Assembly: GCF_009932725.1 (NCBI RefSeq)
Contig: NZ_BLJU01000027.1
Coordinates: forward strand, 1 to 64,000
Length of the DNA: 64,000 nucleotides
Direction: 5' to 3'
From: Pseudomonas yangonensis
Lineage (GTDB): Bacteria > Pseudomonadota > Gammaproteobacteria > Pseudomonadales > Pseudomonadaceae
Program-made: the position numbers and the translations under genes
Notes under the pieces: model-generated
What the model was told of the DNA's origin: nothing
What the model saw: only the letters and a program-made list of their open reading frames with translations
Database searches by the model: none
Part shown: positions 7,620-17,216 of the stretch, piece after piece
Numbering within the stretch: position 1 is the first letter of the stretch
How the letters are laid out: each line of letters opens with the position of its first letter

Positions 7620-10324
7620 TGCGCGGCCTCCTGCAGCAGGGTCACGCTGGCACCGGCGATGACCGCCGGAATCCCAGGCAGGCCAAGCGGCAAGCCGACC
7701 AGGCCGATGGCCAGGTCATCGCGCACCTTGAGCGGCAGGCGCAGGGCCTGGCCATTGACGCGCAGGGCCAGCAGCGCACCGTCGTTCACCCCCAGGCGTG
7801 CCGCTTCATCGCGGGCCAGGGCCACGTAAGGTTCGGGCATACGTTCCTGAATCGGTTTGGCGCGCGCGGAGTTTTCCTCGCTGCCGAACAGGTGGTGCAG
7901 CGGCGCCACCTGCCAGGTGCCGGCTGCCGGATTGAAGGCAGCGTTCACGCTGAACCAGGGCAGGGCGTTACCGGCGGCTTCGAGCAGGCGCACGCCGGGG
8001 TCGCCGGCACGCAGATGACCACCGACCTCGTCCTGGAACTTGTTCCAGGCCTGCGGCGAGTTCCAGCCCGGCGACCAGGCGAACGGAATCTGCTGACGGT
8101 CTTCCTTGCTGCCGGCGTAGCCTTCCATGGAGAAGGCGAAGGCAGTGTCCTGATCCTGCGGCTGACGTGGCTCGTGCACGCTGATATTGGCGCGCATGGC
8201 GGTGCGGCCGCTGTAGCGGTGCGGCTCGCGGGCGAGCTTGAGGCCCTTGATGCGGAACGAGGCGCTCGGCGCGGCATCCTTGATGCCGGACAAATGCGGG
8301 TTACTGGCGGCGCAGGCTGCGGTGACCTGATCCAGTTGCGTCCAGTCCACGGCCTTGCCTTGCAGGGTGCTGTGCAGCGCGTGCAGCCAGCGCCAGCCTT
8401 CGCGGATCAGAATGTTGCTGTCGTAGTAGCTCGGCTCATAGACCTGGAAGAAGCGCTGGGCGCGGCCTTCGAGGCTGACCAGGGTGCCGTCGCCTTCGGC
8501 GAAGCTGGCCGCCGGCAGCAGCAGATGGGCGCGTTCGCTGGTGGCGGTGCGCTGGTGATCGGCGACGATCACCGTCTGTGCGGCGCTGAGTGCGGCATCG
8601 ACCTTGGCGGTATCCGCGCGGCGGTACAGGTCGTTTTCCAGTACTACCACGGCATCGGCCTGGCCGTTGCTCAGAGCATCGAGTGCGGCATCGACGGAAT
8701 CACCACCGAGCAGTGCCAGGCCCAGGCTGTTGGCTTCGGGCACCACCAGGCTCAGCGAGCCGTTCTTCTCACGATTCTTCAGCGCGTTGGCGATATTGGC
8801 GGCGGCTTCGATCAGGGCCTTGTCGCCCAGGGAGGCGCCGGAGACGATCAGCGGGCGCTTGGCATTGATCAGGGCATCGGCGATGCGCTGCACCAGTTCG
8901 CCGGCTTCGGCGTCCAGGCCGTCGACGGCCGGGGCGTTCGGGTCGATGGCGTGGGCCACGGCGAAACCGATACGGGCCAGGTCGGCCGGCGCGGCGTGCA
9001 CGCACTGCTCGGCGATATCGTCGAGGCGGGTTTCAGCGACGCTGGCGATGAACAGCGGGTGCAGGGCGTGCTGGGCAACGTTCTGCACCGCCGCCATGTG
9101 CCAGTCCTGAATGCGCGCACCGGCAGCGATTTCGGTGGCCTTGCCCTTGACTGCCTGGCGCAGGGCCAGGGCCAGGCGCGCGGCGGTCTGGGTCAGGTCT
9201 TCGCCGAGGACGAAAATCGCGTCGTGCAACTCCACGTCGCGCAGGGTCGGGGTCGGCAGCGGGCCGTTTTGCAGGATGTCGCGGATCAGGCGGATGTTGG
9301 CCAGTTCGCTGGCGGCGATGCCGCTATAGAAGTTGCTGGCGCCGACCAGCTCGCGCAGGGCGAAGTTGGATTCCAGGCTGGCGCGCGGCGAGCCAATGCC
9401 GATCACGCGCTTGCCCTTGAGCAGCTCGGCGGCCTTGTCCAGCGCGGCGTCGATGCCGATGGCCTGGCCGGCCAGCAGTGGCTGACGCGGGCGGTCTTCG
9501 CGGTTGACATAGCCATAGCCGAAGCGACCACGGTCGCAGAGGAAGTACTGGTTCACCGAGCCGTTGAAGCGGTTCTCGATACGGCGCAGCTCGCCGTAGC
9601 GCTCACCGGGGCTGATGTTGCAGCCGCTGGAGCAGCCATGGCAGATGCTCGGGGCGAATTGCATGTCCCACTTGCGGTTGTAGCGCTCGGAGTGGGTCTT
9701 GTCGGTGAATACACCGGTGGGGCAGACCTCCACCAGGTTGCCGGAGAACTCGCTTTCCAGCGTGCCGTCCTCGACGCGGCCGAAGTACACGTTGTCATGC
9801 GCGCCATAGACGCCCAGGTCGGTGCCGCCAGCGTAATCCTTGTAGTAGCGCACGCAGCGGTAGCAGGCGATGCAGCGGTTCATCTCGTGGGCGATGAAGG
9901 GGCCAAGTTCCTGGTTCTGGTGGGTACGCTTGGTGAAACGGTAGCGACGGGCGTTGTGCCCGGTCATCACCGTCATGTCCTGCAGGTGGCAGTGGCCGCC
10001 TTCCTCGCACACCGGGCAGTCGTGCGGGTGGTTGGTCATCAGCCATTCGACGACGCTGGCGCGGAACGCCTTGGATTCCTCGTCGTCGATGCTGATCCAG
10101 GTGTTGTCGGTGGCAGGCGTCATGCAGGACATGACGATGCGACCACGAGTGTCGTTCTCGTCGTTGTACTGCTTGACCGCGCACTGGCGGCAGGCACCGA
10201 CGCTGCCTAGCGCCGGGTGCCAGCAGAAGTAGGGGATATCGAGTCCGAGGGACAGGCAGGCCTGCAGGAGGTTGTCTGCCCCATCGACTTCGAAATCTTT
10301 GCCGTCTACGTGGATAGTGGCCAT
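7616..10324 (-). CDS. nuoG: NADH-quinone oxidoreductase subunit G (complex I)
   Basis: Large iron-sulfur subunit of the NADH-dehydrogenase arm, 902 residues (E. coli 908). From the N-terminus: a [2Fe-2S] site N1b (Cys34, 45, 48, 67); the His-ligated N5 site (His99, Cys103, Cys106, Cys112); N4 (Cys151, 154, 157 with Cys201 in CPTG); then the off-path N7 cluster CHGCSSGC (Cys228, 231, 235) with Cys263. The rest is a degenerate molybdopterin-oxidoreductase fold. N7 occurs only in some bacteria, including enterics and pseudomonads. The gap to nuoF is 59 bp and carries a small CCGCTT hairpin. Confidence 0.97.
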   Translation of the reverse strand: MATIHVDGKDFEVDGADNLLQACLSLGLDIPYFCWHPALGSVGACRQCAVKQYNDENDTRGRIVMSCMTPATDNTWISIDDEESKAFRASVVEWLMTNHPHDCPVCEEGGHCHLQDMTVMTGHNARRYRFTKRTHQNQELGPFIAHEMNRCIACYRCVRYYKDYAGGTDLGVYGAHDNVYFGRVEDGTLESEFSGNLVEVCPTGVFTDKTHSERYNRKWDMQFAPSICHGCSSGCNISPGERYGELRRIENRFNGSVNQYFLCDRGRFGYGYVNREDRPRQPLLAGQAIGIDAALDKAAELLKGKRVIGIGSPRASLESNFALRELVGASNFYSGIAASELANIRLIRDILQNGPLPTPTLRDVELHDAIFVLGEDLTQTAARLALALRQAVKGKATEIAAGARIQDWHMAAVQNVAQHALHPLFIASVAETRLDDIAEQCVHAAPADLARIGFAVAHAIDPNAPAVDGLDAEAGELVQRIADALINAKRPLIVSGASLGDKALIEAAANIANALKNREKNGSLSLVVPEANSLGLALLGGDSVDAALDALSNGQADAVVVLENDLYRRADTAKVDAALSAAQTVIVADHQRTATSERAHLLLPAASFAEGDGTLVSLEGRAQRFFQVYEPSYYDSNILIREGWRWLHALHSTLQGKAVDWTQLDQVTAACAASNPHLSGIKDAAPSASFRIKGLKLAREPHRYSGRTAMRANISVHEPRQPQDQDTAFAFSMEGYAGSKEDRQQIPFAWSPGWNSPQAWNKFQDEVGGHLRAGDPGVRLLEAAGNALPWFSVNAAFNPAAGTWQVAPLHHLFGSEENSARAKPIQERMPEPYVALARDEAARLGVNDGALLALRVNGQALRLPLKVRDDLAIGLVGLPLGLPGIPAVIAGASVTLLQEAAQ

Positions 10325-10383
10325 TTCTTTGAGTCTTCGTTTACCCGCTTCATAAAAGCGGCTGGCTAAGGGAATTCGTCTGT

Positions 10384-11763
10384 TCAGCTCGCACTTGCCG
10401 GCATGCGGGGCGTGATCGCCACCTTGGCCACACCGGCCTGGGCCATTCCGGCCTCGAACTCTTCACGGAAATATTTGATCGCGCTGCCCAACGGCTCCAC
10501 GGCACCCGGTGCGTGAGCACAGAAGGTCTTGCCCGGGCCGAGGAAGTTGACCAGCCCCAGCAGGGTGGCGATGTCCTCGCGGGTGCCTTCGCCACGCTCC
10601 AGGGCGCGGAGAATCTTCACGCTCCACGGCAGGCCGTCGCGGCATGGCGTACACCAGCCGCAGGACTCGCGGGCGAAGAACTCTTCCATGTTGCGCAGCA
10701 GAGAGACCATGTTGATCGAGTCGTCCACCGCCAGCGCCAGGCCGGTGCCCATGCGCGTGCCGACCTTGGCGATGCCGCCGGCGTACATCTGCGCCTCGAG
10801 GTGCTCGGGCAAAAGGAAGCCGGTGCCGGCACCGCCCGGCTGCCAGCATTTGAGCTGGTAACCATCGCGCATGCCGCCGGCATAATCCTCGAACAATTCG
10901 CGTGCGGTGATGCCGAACGGCAGCTCCCACAGGCCGGGGTTCTTCACCTTGCCGGAGAAACCCATCAGCTTGGTGCCGTGGTCTTCGCTGCCCGGGCGGG
11001 CGAGCCCCTTGTACCACTCCACGCCCTGGCCAACGATGGCCGGCACGTTGCACAGGGTCTCGACGTTGTTGACGCAGGTCGGTTTGCCCCACACGCCGAC
11101 GGCAGCGGGGAAGGGCGGCTTGGCGCGCGGGTTGGCGCGGCGGCCTTCCAGCGAGTTGATCAGCGCGGTTTCTTCGCCGCAGATGTAGCGGCCGGCGCCG
11201 GTGTGGACGAACAGCTCGAAATCGAAGCCTGAGCCGAAGATGTTCTTGCCCAAGAGGCCTGCGGCCTTGGCTTCCTCGATGGCGAGGTTGAGGTTGGCGG
11301 CGGCGTCGACGTATTCGCCGCGCAGGAAGATGTAGCCGCGGTAGGCCTTGAGCGCGCGCGCGGAGATCAGCATGCCTTCCACCAACAGGTGCGGCAGCTG
11401 CTCCATCAGCATGCGGTCTTTCCAGGTGTTGGGCTCCATTTCGTCCGCATTGCACAGCAGGTAGCGGATGTTCATGGATTCGTCGGCCGGCATCAGGCCC
11501 CACTTCACGCCCGTGGGGAAGCCTGCACCGCCACGGCCTTTTAGGCCGGATTCCTTGACGGTCTGCACGATGTCGGCCTGGGCCATCTCGGTCAGTGCCT
11601 TGCGCGCGGCCGTGTAGCCGTTCTTCTGCTGGTATTCCTCCAGCCACACCGGCTGGGCGTCGTCACGCAGGCGCCAGGTCAGCGGGTGGGTTTCTTCGCT
11701 GCGGGCGATGCGGTTGGCTGGGCCAATGGAGGTCAGGGTTTTCATAGCGGTGCGCCGACTCAT
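10384..11763 (-). CDS. nuoF: NADH-quinone oxidoreductase subunit F (complex I)
   Basis: NADH-oxidising flavoprotein subunit. It has the glycine-rich NADH/FMN segment GRGGAGFPTG at residues 76-85 and the N3 [4Fe-4S] motif ESCGWCTPCRDG around residue 365, with the fourth Cys further downstream. Length is 459 residues (E. coli 445). The ATG at 11763 overlaps the nuoE stop as ATGA behind a GGAGG site. The internal Met7 (11745) lacks a ribosome site, so the upstream start is chosen. It forms the NADH-input module with NuoE and NuoG. Confidence 0.97.
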   Translation of the reverse strand: MSRRTAMKTLTSIGPANRIARSEETHPLTWRLRDDAQPVWLEEYQQKNGYTAARKALTEMAQADIVQTVKESGLKGRGGAGFPTGVKWGLMPADESMNIRYLLCNADEMEPNTWKDRMLMEQLPHLLVEGMLISARALKAYRGYIFLRGEYVDAAANLNLAIEEAKAAGLLGKNIFGSGFDFELFVHTGAGRYICGEETALINSLEGRRANPRAKPPFPAAVGVWGKPTCVNNVETLCNVPAIVGQGVEWYKGLARPGSEDHGTKLMGFSGKVKNPGLWELPFGITARELFEDYAGGMRDGYQLKCWQPGGAGTGFLLPEHLEAQMYAGGIAKVGTRMGTGLALAVDDSINMVSLLRNMEEFFARESCGWCTPCRDGLPWSVKILRALERGEGTREDIATLLGLVNFLGPGKTFCAHAPGAVEPLGSAIKYFREEFEAGMAQAGVAKVAITPRMPASAS

Positions 11764-12254
11764 GGATAATCCTCCAGCAGCTTGGCGACGCCGCCCGGTT
11801 GAACATCGCCGAAGGTGTCATCGTCGATCATCAGTGCCGGGGCCTTGTCGCAGTTGCCCAGGCAGCACACCGGCAGCAGGGTGAAGCGGTTGTCGGCGGT
11901 GGTCTGGCCAAGGCCGATGCCGAGCTGCTTCTGCATCTCACCGACCACCGATTCATGGCCGCCGATGTAGCAGGTCATGCTGTCGCACACGCGAATCACG
12001 TGGCGGCCCACCGGCTGGCGGAAGATCTGGCTGTAGAAGGTGGCCACGCCCTCGACGTCGCTGGCCGGGATGCCGAGGACTTCGCCGATGGCATCGGCGG
12101 CGCCGTCCGGCACCCAGCCGCGTTCTTTCTGAACGATCTTCAGCGCCTCGATGCTGGCGGCGCGCGGGTCTTCGTAGTGATGCATCTCGTGCTCGATGGC
12201 CGAGCGCTCGGTTTCGCTGAGGGTGAAACGGTCGGTCTGAATTAGCGTGCTCAT
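11760..12254 (-). CDS. nuoE: NADH-quinone oxidoreductase subunit E (complex I)
   Basis: [2Fe-2S] (N1a) subunit of the NADH-oxidising module, with a thioredoxin-like fold. It has 164 residues (E. coli 166). The four ligands are Cys90 and Cys95 (CDSMTC) and Cys131 and Cys135 (CLGNC). The open frame runs upstream to 12611 inside nuoCD, but the family N-terminus (MSTLIQTDRFTLS...) fixes the ATG at 12254, two bases after the nuoCD stop. Its stop overlaps the nuoF start. Confidence 0.96.
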   Translation of the reverse strand: MSTLIQTDRFTLSETERSAIEHEMHHYEDPRAASIEALKIVQKERGWVPDGAADAIGEVLGIPASDVEGVATFYSQIFRQPVGRHVIRVCDSMTCYIGGHESVVGEMQKQLGIGLGQTTADNRFTLLPVCCLGNCDKAPALMIDDDTFGDVQPGGVAKLLEDYP

Positions 12255-12256
12255 GA

Positions 12257-14038
12257 TCAGCGGTCCACATCGGCCATGACGAAGTCGATACTGCCAAGAT
12301 AGGCGATCAGATCCGCCACCATGCTGCCGCGGATCACCGAGGGGATCTGCTGCAGGTGGGCGAAGCTGGGGGTGCGAATCCGGGTGCGGTAGCTCATGGT
12401 GCTGCCGTCGCTCGTCAGGTAGTAGCTGTTGATGCCCTTGGTCGCCTCGATCATCTGGAAGCTTTCGTTGGCCGGCATGACCGGGCCCCAGGAAACCTGC
12501 AGGAAGTGGGTGATCAGGGTTTCGATGTGCTGCAGCGTGCGCTCTTTCGGCGGCGGCGTGGTCAGCGGGTGATCGGCCTTGTACGGGCCTTCCGGCATGT
12601 TCTTCAGGCACTGGTCGATGATGCGGATGCTCTGGCGCATCTCTTCCACGCGCACCATGCAGCGGTCATAGGCGTCGCCATTGGCGGCCAGCGGCACCTC
12701 GAACTCGAAGTGCTCGTAGCCGGAGTAGGGGCGCGCCTTGCGCAGGTCGAAGTCGCAGCCGGTGGCGCGCAGACCGGCACCAGTGGTACCCCATTCCAGC
12801 GCTTCCTTGGTGTTGTACTGTGCCACGCCGATGGTGCGGGCCTTGAGGATGCTGTTCTTCAGCGCTGCCTTCTCGTATTCGTCGAGGCGCTTGGGCAGCC
12901 AGTCGACGAACTCCTTGACCAGCTTGTCCCAGCCGCGCGGCAGGTCGTGGGCGACGCCGCCGATGCGGTACCAGGCCGGGTGCAGGCGGAAGCCGGTGAT
13001 GGCTTCGATCACCTTGTAGGCGCGCTGGCGGTCGGTGAAGGTGAAGAACACCGGCGTCATGGCACCGACGTCCTGGATGTAGGTGCCGAGGAACAGCAGG
13101 TGGCTGGTGATGCGGAAGAATTCGGCGAGCATCACGCGGATGAAGTCGACACGGGCCGGCACCTTGATGCCGGCGAGCTTTTCCACCGAAAGCACGTAGG
13201 GCAGGTTGTTCATCACCCCGCCGAGGTAGTCGATGCGGTCGGTGTAGGGGATGAAGCTGTGCCAGCTCTGGCGTTCGGCCATCTTCTCGGCGCCACGGTG
13301 GTGGTAGCCGATCTCCGGTACGCAATCGACGATCTCTTCGCCGTCGAGCTGCAGGATGATGCGGAAGGCACCGTGGGCAGACGGGTGGTTCGGGCCGAGG
13401 TTGAGGAACATGTAGTCCTCGTGCTCGCCGCCGCGTTTCATGCCCCAGTCTTCGGGGCGAAAGCGCGCGGCTTCTTCTTCCAGCTGCTGCTTGGCCAGGG
13501 TCAGGCTGAACGGGTCGAATTCGGTGGCGCGCGCCGGATAGTCCTTGCGCAGCGGGTGACCTTCCCAGGTCGGCGGCATCATGATGCGGCTCAGGTGCGG
13601 GTGACCGGTGAAGGTGATGCCGTACAGGTCCCAGACTTCGCGCTCGTACCAGTTGGCGTTTGGCCAGATACCGGTGGCAGTGGGCAGGTTGAGGTCGCTC
13701 TCGGACAAGGCGACCTTGACCATTACGTCACTATTACGCTCCAGCGACATCAGGTGATAGAACACCGTGAAGTCGGCGTCCGGCAGGCCGCGACGCTGGG
13801 TACGCAGGCGCTCGTCGATGCCGTGAAGGTCGTAAAGCATCACGTAGGGGCGCGGCAGGTTGCGCAGGCAGGTGAGCACTTCGATGAGGCGCTCACGGGC
13901 GACCCAGAGAACCGGCATGCCGGTGCGGGTCGCCTGCAGGGTGAAACTGTCTTCGCCAAAGCGGGCTTGAAGTTCGGCGACGACGTCCTGGTCGTCAGCC
14001 TTGTAAGGCGGTATGGACACAACGGTGTCTTGAGTCAT
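12257..14038 (-). CDS. nuoC: NADH-quinone oxidoreductase subunit C/D fusion (complex I)
   Basis: Fused NuoCD of 593 residues, as in enterics and pseudomonads (E. coli about 600). The N-terminal third is the NuoC (30 kDa) domain, including the ERE(V/S)WDLYGI signature near residue 132. The remainder is the NuoD (49 kDa) hydrogenase-like domain, which lines the quinone site with NuoB; the LNLGPNHPSAHGAFR motif begins it (about residue 207). The ATG at 14038 follows a gap of 63 bp after nuoB. It couples electron transfer at N2 to the membrane arm. Confidence 0.97.
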   Translation of the reverse strand: MTQDTVVSIPPYKADDQDVVAELQARFGEDSFTLQATRTGMPVLWVARERLIEVLTCLRNLPRPYVMLYDLHGIDERLRTQRRGLPDADFTVFYHLMSLERNSDVMVKVALSESDLNLPTATGIWPNANWYEREVWDLYGITFTGHPHLSRIMMPPTWEGHPLRKDYPARATEFDPFSLTLAKQQLEEEAARFRPEDWGMKRGGEHEDYMFLNLGPNHPSAHGAFRIILQLDGEEIVDCVPEIGYHHRGAEKMAERQSWHSFIPYTDRIDYLGGVMNNLPYVLSVEKLAGIKVPARVDFIRVMLAEFFRITSHLLFLGTYIQDVGAMTPVFFTFTDRQRAYKVIEAITGFRLHPAWYRIGGVAHDLPRGWDKLVKEFVDWLPKRLDEYEKAALKNSILKARTIGVAQYNTKEALEWGTTGAGLRATGCDFDLRKARPYSGYEHFEFEVPLAANGDAYDRCMVRVEEMRQSIRIIDQCLKNMPEGPYKADHPLTTPPPKERTLQHIETLITHFLQVSWGPVMPANESFQMIEATKGINSYYLTSDGSTMSYRTRIRTPSFAHLQQIPSVIRGSMVADLIAYLGSIDFVMADVDR

Positions 14039-14101
14039 GGTCTCGGTCGCTGTCGATCAACGTAGAAAGTGGGCTTGACGCTTGCGCAGGCAAGCATCGG
14101 C

Positions 14102-14779
14102 TCAGACTTCGTCGGGGCTACGCAGGTTGGTAACGGCGATTCGCTGCTCGCGTCGCTGTTCCTTCTGCGAAGGCATTTCGGCACGGTAGATGCCTTGATC
14201 GCCAACGACCCAGGAAAGCGGGCGGCGCTCCTGGCCGATGGATTCCTGCAGCAGCATCAGGCCTTGCAGGAACGCCTCCGGACGGGGCGGGCAGCCAGGA
14301 ATGTAGACGTCCACGGGGAGGAACTTGTCCACGCCCTGAACGACCGAGTAGATGTCGTACATGCCGCCGGAATTGGCGCATGAACCCATGGAGATGACCC
14401 ACTTGGGCTCCAGCATCTGCTCATAGAGACGCTGGATGACCGGCGCCATCTTGATGAAGCAGGTGCCGGCGATGACCATGAAGTCTGCCTGGCGGGGTGA
14501 TGCGCGAATGACTTCCGCACCGAAACGCGCCACGTCGTGCGGGGCGGTGAAGGCGGTGGTCATTTCCACATAGCAGCAGGACAGGCCGAAGTTGTACGGC
14601 CACAAGGAATTCTTGCGCCCCCAGTTGACCGCGCCGTTGAGCACGTCCGAGAGCTTGCCCATGTAGATGTTCTTGTGAACCTGGTCCTCTAGCAGCGGGT
14701 CGGAGACGACCTCCCGCTGGCCGATCGGATACGCCTCGTGGGGCGCATTCGGGTCGACCCGAGTAAGTTTGTATTGCAT
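14102..14779 (-). CDS. nuoB: NADH-quinone oxidoreductase subunit B (complex I)
   Basis: Carries the terminal cluster N2, which reduces quinone. The N2 ligands are visible: tandem Cys68-Cys69 (GLSCCYVEM), Cys134 (GSCANSGG) and Cys163 (GCPPRPE). The frame opens with a TTG at 14785, but the ATG at 14779 gives MQYKLTRVDP..., the family N-terminus, and 225 residues. A GAGG lies about 10 nt upstream. It follows nuoA by 10 bp. Confidence 0.96.
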   Translation of the reverse strand: MQYKLTRVDPNAPHEAYPIGQREVVSDPLLEDQVHKNIYMGKLSDVLNGAVNWGRKNSLWPYNFGLSCCYVEMTTAFTAPHDVARFGAEVIRASPRQADFMVIAGTCFIKMAPVIQRLYEQMLEPKWVISMGSCANSGGMYDIYSVVQGVDKFLPVDVYIPGCPPRPEAFLQGLMLLQESIGQERRPLSWVVGDQGIYRAEMPSQKEQRREQRIAVTNLRSPDEV

Positions 14780-14789
14780 CGCCAAAGCC

Positions 14790-15203
14790 TCATTGTTTCA
14801 GCTTCGCCTGCCGTTCGCGACGTCCCTGCGGTGCCCAGTCGAGCGCGCCGATACGCCAAAGATAGACAAGACCTGCCAACAGAATTGCTATGAAAACTGT
14901 AGCTTCGATCAGGCCCGCCCAGCCGCTTTCGCGCACCGAGACTGCCCAAGCGAAGAGATAGAGGGCTTCAACGTCGAAGATCACGAAGAGCATCGCGACC
15001 AGATAGAACTTGGCTGACAGGCGCAGACGCGCGCTACCGGTGGGAAGCATGCCCGACTCGAAAGGCTCGTTCTTGCTGCGTCCCCAGGCCTTGCTGCCGA
15101 GCAGGCTGGAAAGGCCGAGCATGAAGGCGATCAGCCCGCAGACACCCAGCAGGAAAACAGCGAAAGCCCAGTTCTGGGACATGGTCGTTACCGCATCAGG
15201 CAT
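14790..15203 (-). CDS. nuoA: NADH-quinone oxidoreductase subunit A (complex I)
   Basis: Small membrane subunit at the quinone-chamber interface and first gene of the nuo operon. It has 137 residues and three predicted membrane helices. The conserved stretch PFESGMLPTGSARLRLSAKFYLVAMLFVIFDVE (about residues 47-80), with the acidic FDVE end, is diagnostic. It starts at the ATG at 15203 behind AAGGAG. All 13 nuo genes follow in the same direction, and the only gaps of note are at H/I/J and L/M. Confidence 0.96.
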   Translation of the reverse strand: MPDAVTTMSQNWAFAVFLLGVCGLIAFMLGLSSLLGSKAWGRSKNEPFESGMLPTGSARLRLSAKFYLVAMLFVIFDVEALYLFAWAVSVRESGWAGLIEATVFIAILLAGLVYLWRIGALDWAPQGRRERQAKLKQ

Positions 15204-15779
15204 GCCGGTACTCCTTGAACTAAGGAACGGCTTTTAATTTGTTAGTGGCCAGGCGCCGGAAAGGGCGCTGACGCAAAGTGTGTACACAATACTATGTGCA
15301 AGGTAACTGTAAGTAAATTTTTCAGAGAAAAATTATTCCTGCCGCTTGATCGTTTCTGTCGGACTTCTGATTGACTTGTCGCTTCGCTGCAATTTTTCAG
15401 CGAGGCGTTTGGCACGGTGCTTCAGGACTATAGCTGAGGGTTTTGATCTGGCAATTGCCTAGACATTCATCCGACTAATTTGCCTCATTTCACGGCGTGA
15501 TTGGCCTCGGCTAAGTGAGCAATTCACTGCCACTTTGGTGTTAGGGCCAAAGCAGCAAGGCGCCTCACCAAATTCCTCCACTGCATAGCGCGCGCTGGTT
15601 ATATAACCAATTGTTATCCGAACTATGGTGCCATTCAGCTGATCTTGTACTAGCGTGCATGAATCGCCGTAGAGCGATGCCTCGCTGATCGAGCAGTACC
15701 CACCATTCGCTGGGTCTGCGCAGTTGCCCTGCCTGGGTATGCCGACCCTTCAAACGCATTACACATTAGGGGGGTTGCC
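15204..15779. other. Divergent intergenic region, nuoA / esterase
   Basis: This 576-bp gap separates nuoA from the hydrolase gene on the plus strand. It is AT-rich relative to its surroundings and must hold the nuo promoter and the start signals of the hydrolase. I see no convincing coding frame: a 64-codon frame at 15565-15759 on the minus strand has no ribosome site and no recognisable protein character. No Anr box or rRNA/tRNA structure was seen. Confidence 0.6.
15289..15317 (-). promoter_or_regulatory. Candidate sigma-70 promoter of the nuo operon
   Basis: On the minus strand TTTACT (15317-15312) and TAGTAT (15294-15289) are separated by 17 bp, about 85 bp before the nuoA start. The surrounding DNA is conspicuously AT-rich compared with the window. 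This is a pattern match only; a second candidate (-35-like TTGCAC) overlaps it. Confidence 0.35.
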
Positions 15780-17177
15780 ATGCCCGTCGTCCGTTCCTTG
15801 CCGCGCGCCGTTTCCGCTGTTCTCCTGCTGGCTCTGAGTGCGCCCGCTAGCGCCGAGCCGGGCGATTACAACTTCTGGCAAAGTCTGAGCAACCTGGTCT
15901 CGCCGCCAAAGGCCGACAACCCGGTCACACCCGCGCAGCGTGTCGGGCCATACCCGCTGCTGGCCAACCCGGCAGGTTTCAACAGTGGCTTCAATCCCGG
16001 CAACTACTACGGCTGGCAAACGATCCAGATGGCGCCGCAAACCGGTGCGGTGTGCGGCAATGGCTCGCCTTACAAGTTCTTCATCAACCGCGTGCCGAAC
16101 ACACGCAACACCATCATTTATCTGGAAGGTGGCGGTGCCTGCTGGGATTACGCCAGCTGCAGTGGGCAGAGCGGCATCCGCGGTGCGCGCAATCCCGACG
16201 GCATAGCCGATGACTACATGTCGTTGCTGAACCCTGGGGCCAGTCTGGTGAGCCCCTTCGTCGTACGCCTGCACCCATGGACGCGGGTAAAGACGCAGAA
16301 CTGGAACATGGTCTATGTGCCGTATTGCACGGGTGATATCTACTCCGGCGACAAGGTGGCGATCTACGAGGATCCACAAGGGGAAAATCCTCCGCTGGTG
16401 TGGCACCACAACGGCTTGCGCAACATGCGCGCGGTGGCCGGGTGGTTGAAGGACAATCTGCCGCGACCGACCCAGATGCTGACCACGGGCTGCAGTGCAG
16501 GTGGCGCCGGGAGCCTGACCAACTACGCCAATCTGCGTCAGGACATCGCCCCGGATCGCGGTTTCCTGATCAATGACTCCGGGCCGGTGTACACCGCCCT
16601 GGCCGGCGACAATCAGGCGTATCCGTCCTATCCATTGCAGGCCTTCATTCGCCAGGCCTGGGGGCTGGATGCCGCTCAAGGTCCGCTGCAGTATCTGCAG
16701 GCACGTCTGCCAGGCTTCAACCGCAACGACCTGGGCAGTCTGTACCCGGCGCTGTCGAGCAACCTGCCGGGCGACCGCATGGGGCACACGCACTTCTGGC
16801 AGGACCTGAACTATTCGTCCTATTCCTATGAGCGCTTCTATCCGGAGATCGTCAATGCGCCGAATCAGGCGGCCAAGGAGGAGTTGATCAGGCAGCGCTG
16901 GGCCACTGATACCACGCGTCTGCGCAGCCAGTTGGCCAGCCTGGGTAATGTCGGTGGCTATTTCCCGCAGTTCCGCAACGTCAACGAAAGCCACTGCACC
17001 AGCATCATCGAGTTCGCCAACTCCGATATTCAGGAGCAGAATCTGCAGCTGGATCACTTCATCAGCAGCGTGCTCGATGGTAGCGGGCAGGTCCTGGATG
17101 CTTCGGAAAGCAGCGATGTGGCCGACCGCAACAAACCATTCAATCTGCTGTACTACCTGCTCGATCAACTGCTCTGA
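15780..17177 (+). CDS. Secreted pectinacetylesterase-family hydrolase
   Basis: A 465-residue protein with a signal peptide (positively charged start, LLLALSAPASA, cleavage probably after residue 25). The body matches the pectinacetylesterase/Notum carboxylesterase family. It has LEGGGACW (residues 115-122, oxyanion region), the nucleophile motif GCSAGG with Ser239, Asp266 in NDSGP and His405 in NESHC, which together give a plausible Ser-Asp-His triad. The ATG at 15780 has a strong AGGGGGG site. The true substrate in pseudomonads is unknown; acyl-ester removal from an extracellular polymer is an inference. It is flanked by the nuo promoter region and a convergent lipoprotein gene. Confidence 0.85.
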   Translation: MPVVRSLPRAVSAVLLLALSAPASAEPGDYNFWQSLSNLVSPPKADNPVTPAQRVGPYPLLANPAGFNSGFNPGNYYGWQTIQMAPQTGAVCGNGSPYKFFINRVPNTRNTIIYLEGGGACWDYASCSGQSGIRGARNPDGIADDYMSLLNPGASLVSPFVVRLHPWTRVKTQNWNMVYVPYCTGDIYSGDKVAIYEDPQGENPPLVWHHNGLRNMRAVAGWLKDNLPRPTQMLTTGCSAGGAGSLTNYANLRQDIAPDRGFLINDSGPVYTALAGDNQAYPSYPLQAFIRQAWGLDAAQGPLQYLQARLPGFNRNDLGSLYPALSSNLPGDRMGHTHFWQDLNYSSYSYERFYPEIVNAPNQAAKEELIRQRWATDTTRLRSQLASLGNVGGYFPQFRNVNESHCTSIIEFANSDIQEQNLQLDHFISSVLDGSGQVLDASESSDVADRNKPFNLLYYLLDQLL

Positions 17178-17187
17178 GCAGAGCCGG

Positions 17188-17215
17188 CGCTGCAGCGAGC
17201 GGTTTCGCTGCAGCG
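17188..17215. terminator. Hairpin between convergent genes
   Basis: Perfect 11-bp arms CGCTGCAGCGA and TCGCTGCAGCG flank a 6-base loop and occupy the 39-bp gap between two convergent stop codons (17177 and 17217). There is no clear T-run on either side, so intrinsic termination is plausible rather than certain. Confidence 0.45.
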
Positions 17216-17216
17216 T

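Noticed and set aside
7619..10210. An 863-codon open frame antisense to nuoG
   Set aside because: High-GC codon bias of nuoG leaves the opposite strand open; it has no ribosome site, low-complexity composition (Gly/Ala/Val/Gln) and no family character, while nuoG is unmistakable.
15565..15759. 64-codon ORF in the nuoA/esterase gap
   Set aside because: No ribosome site, no recognisable domain, and it runs opposite into the esterase leader.
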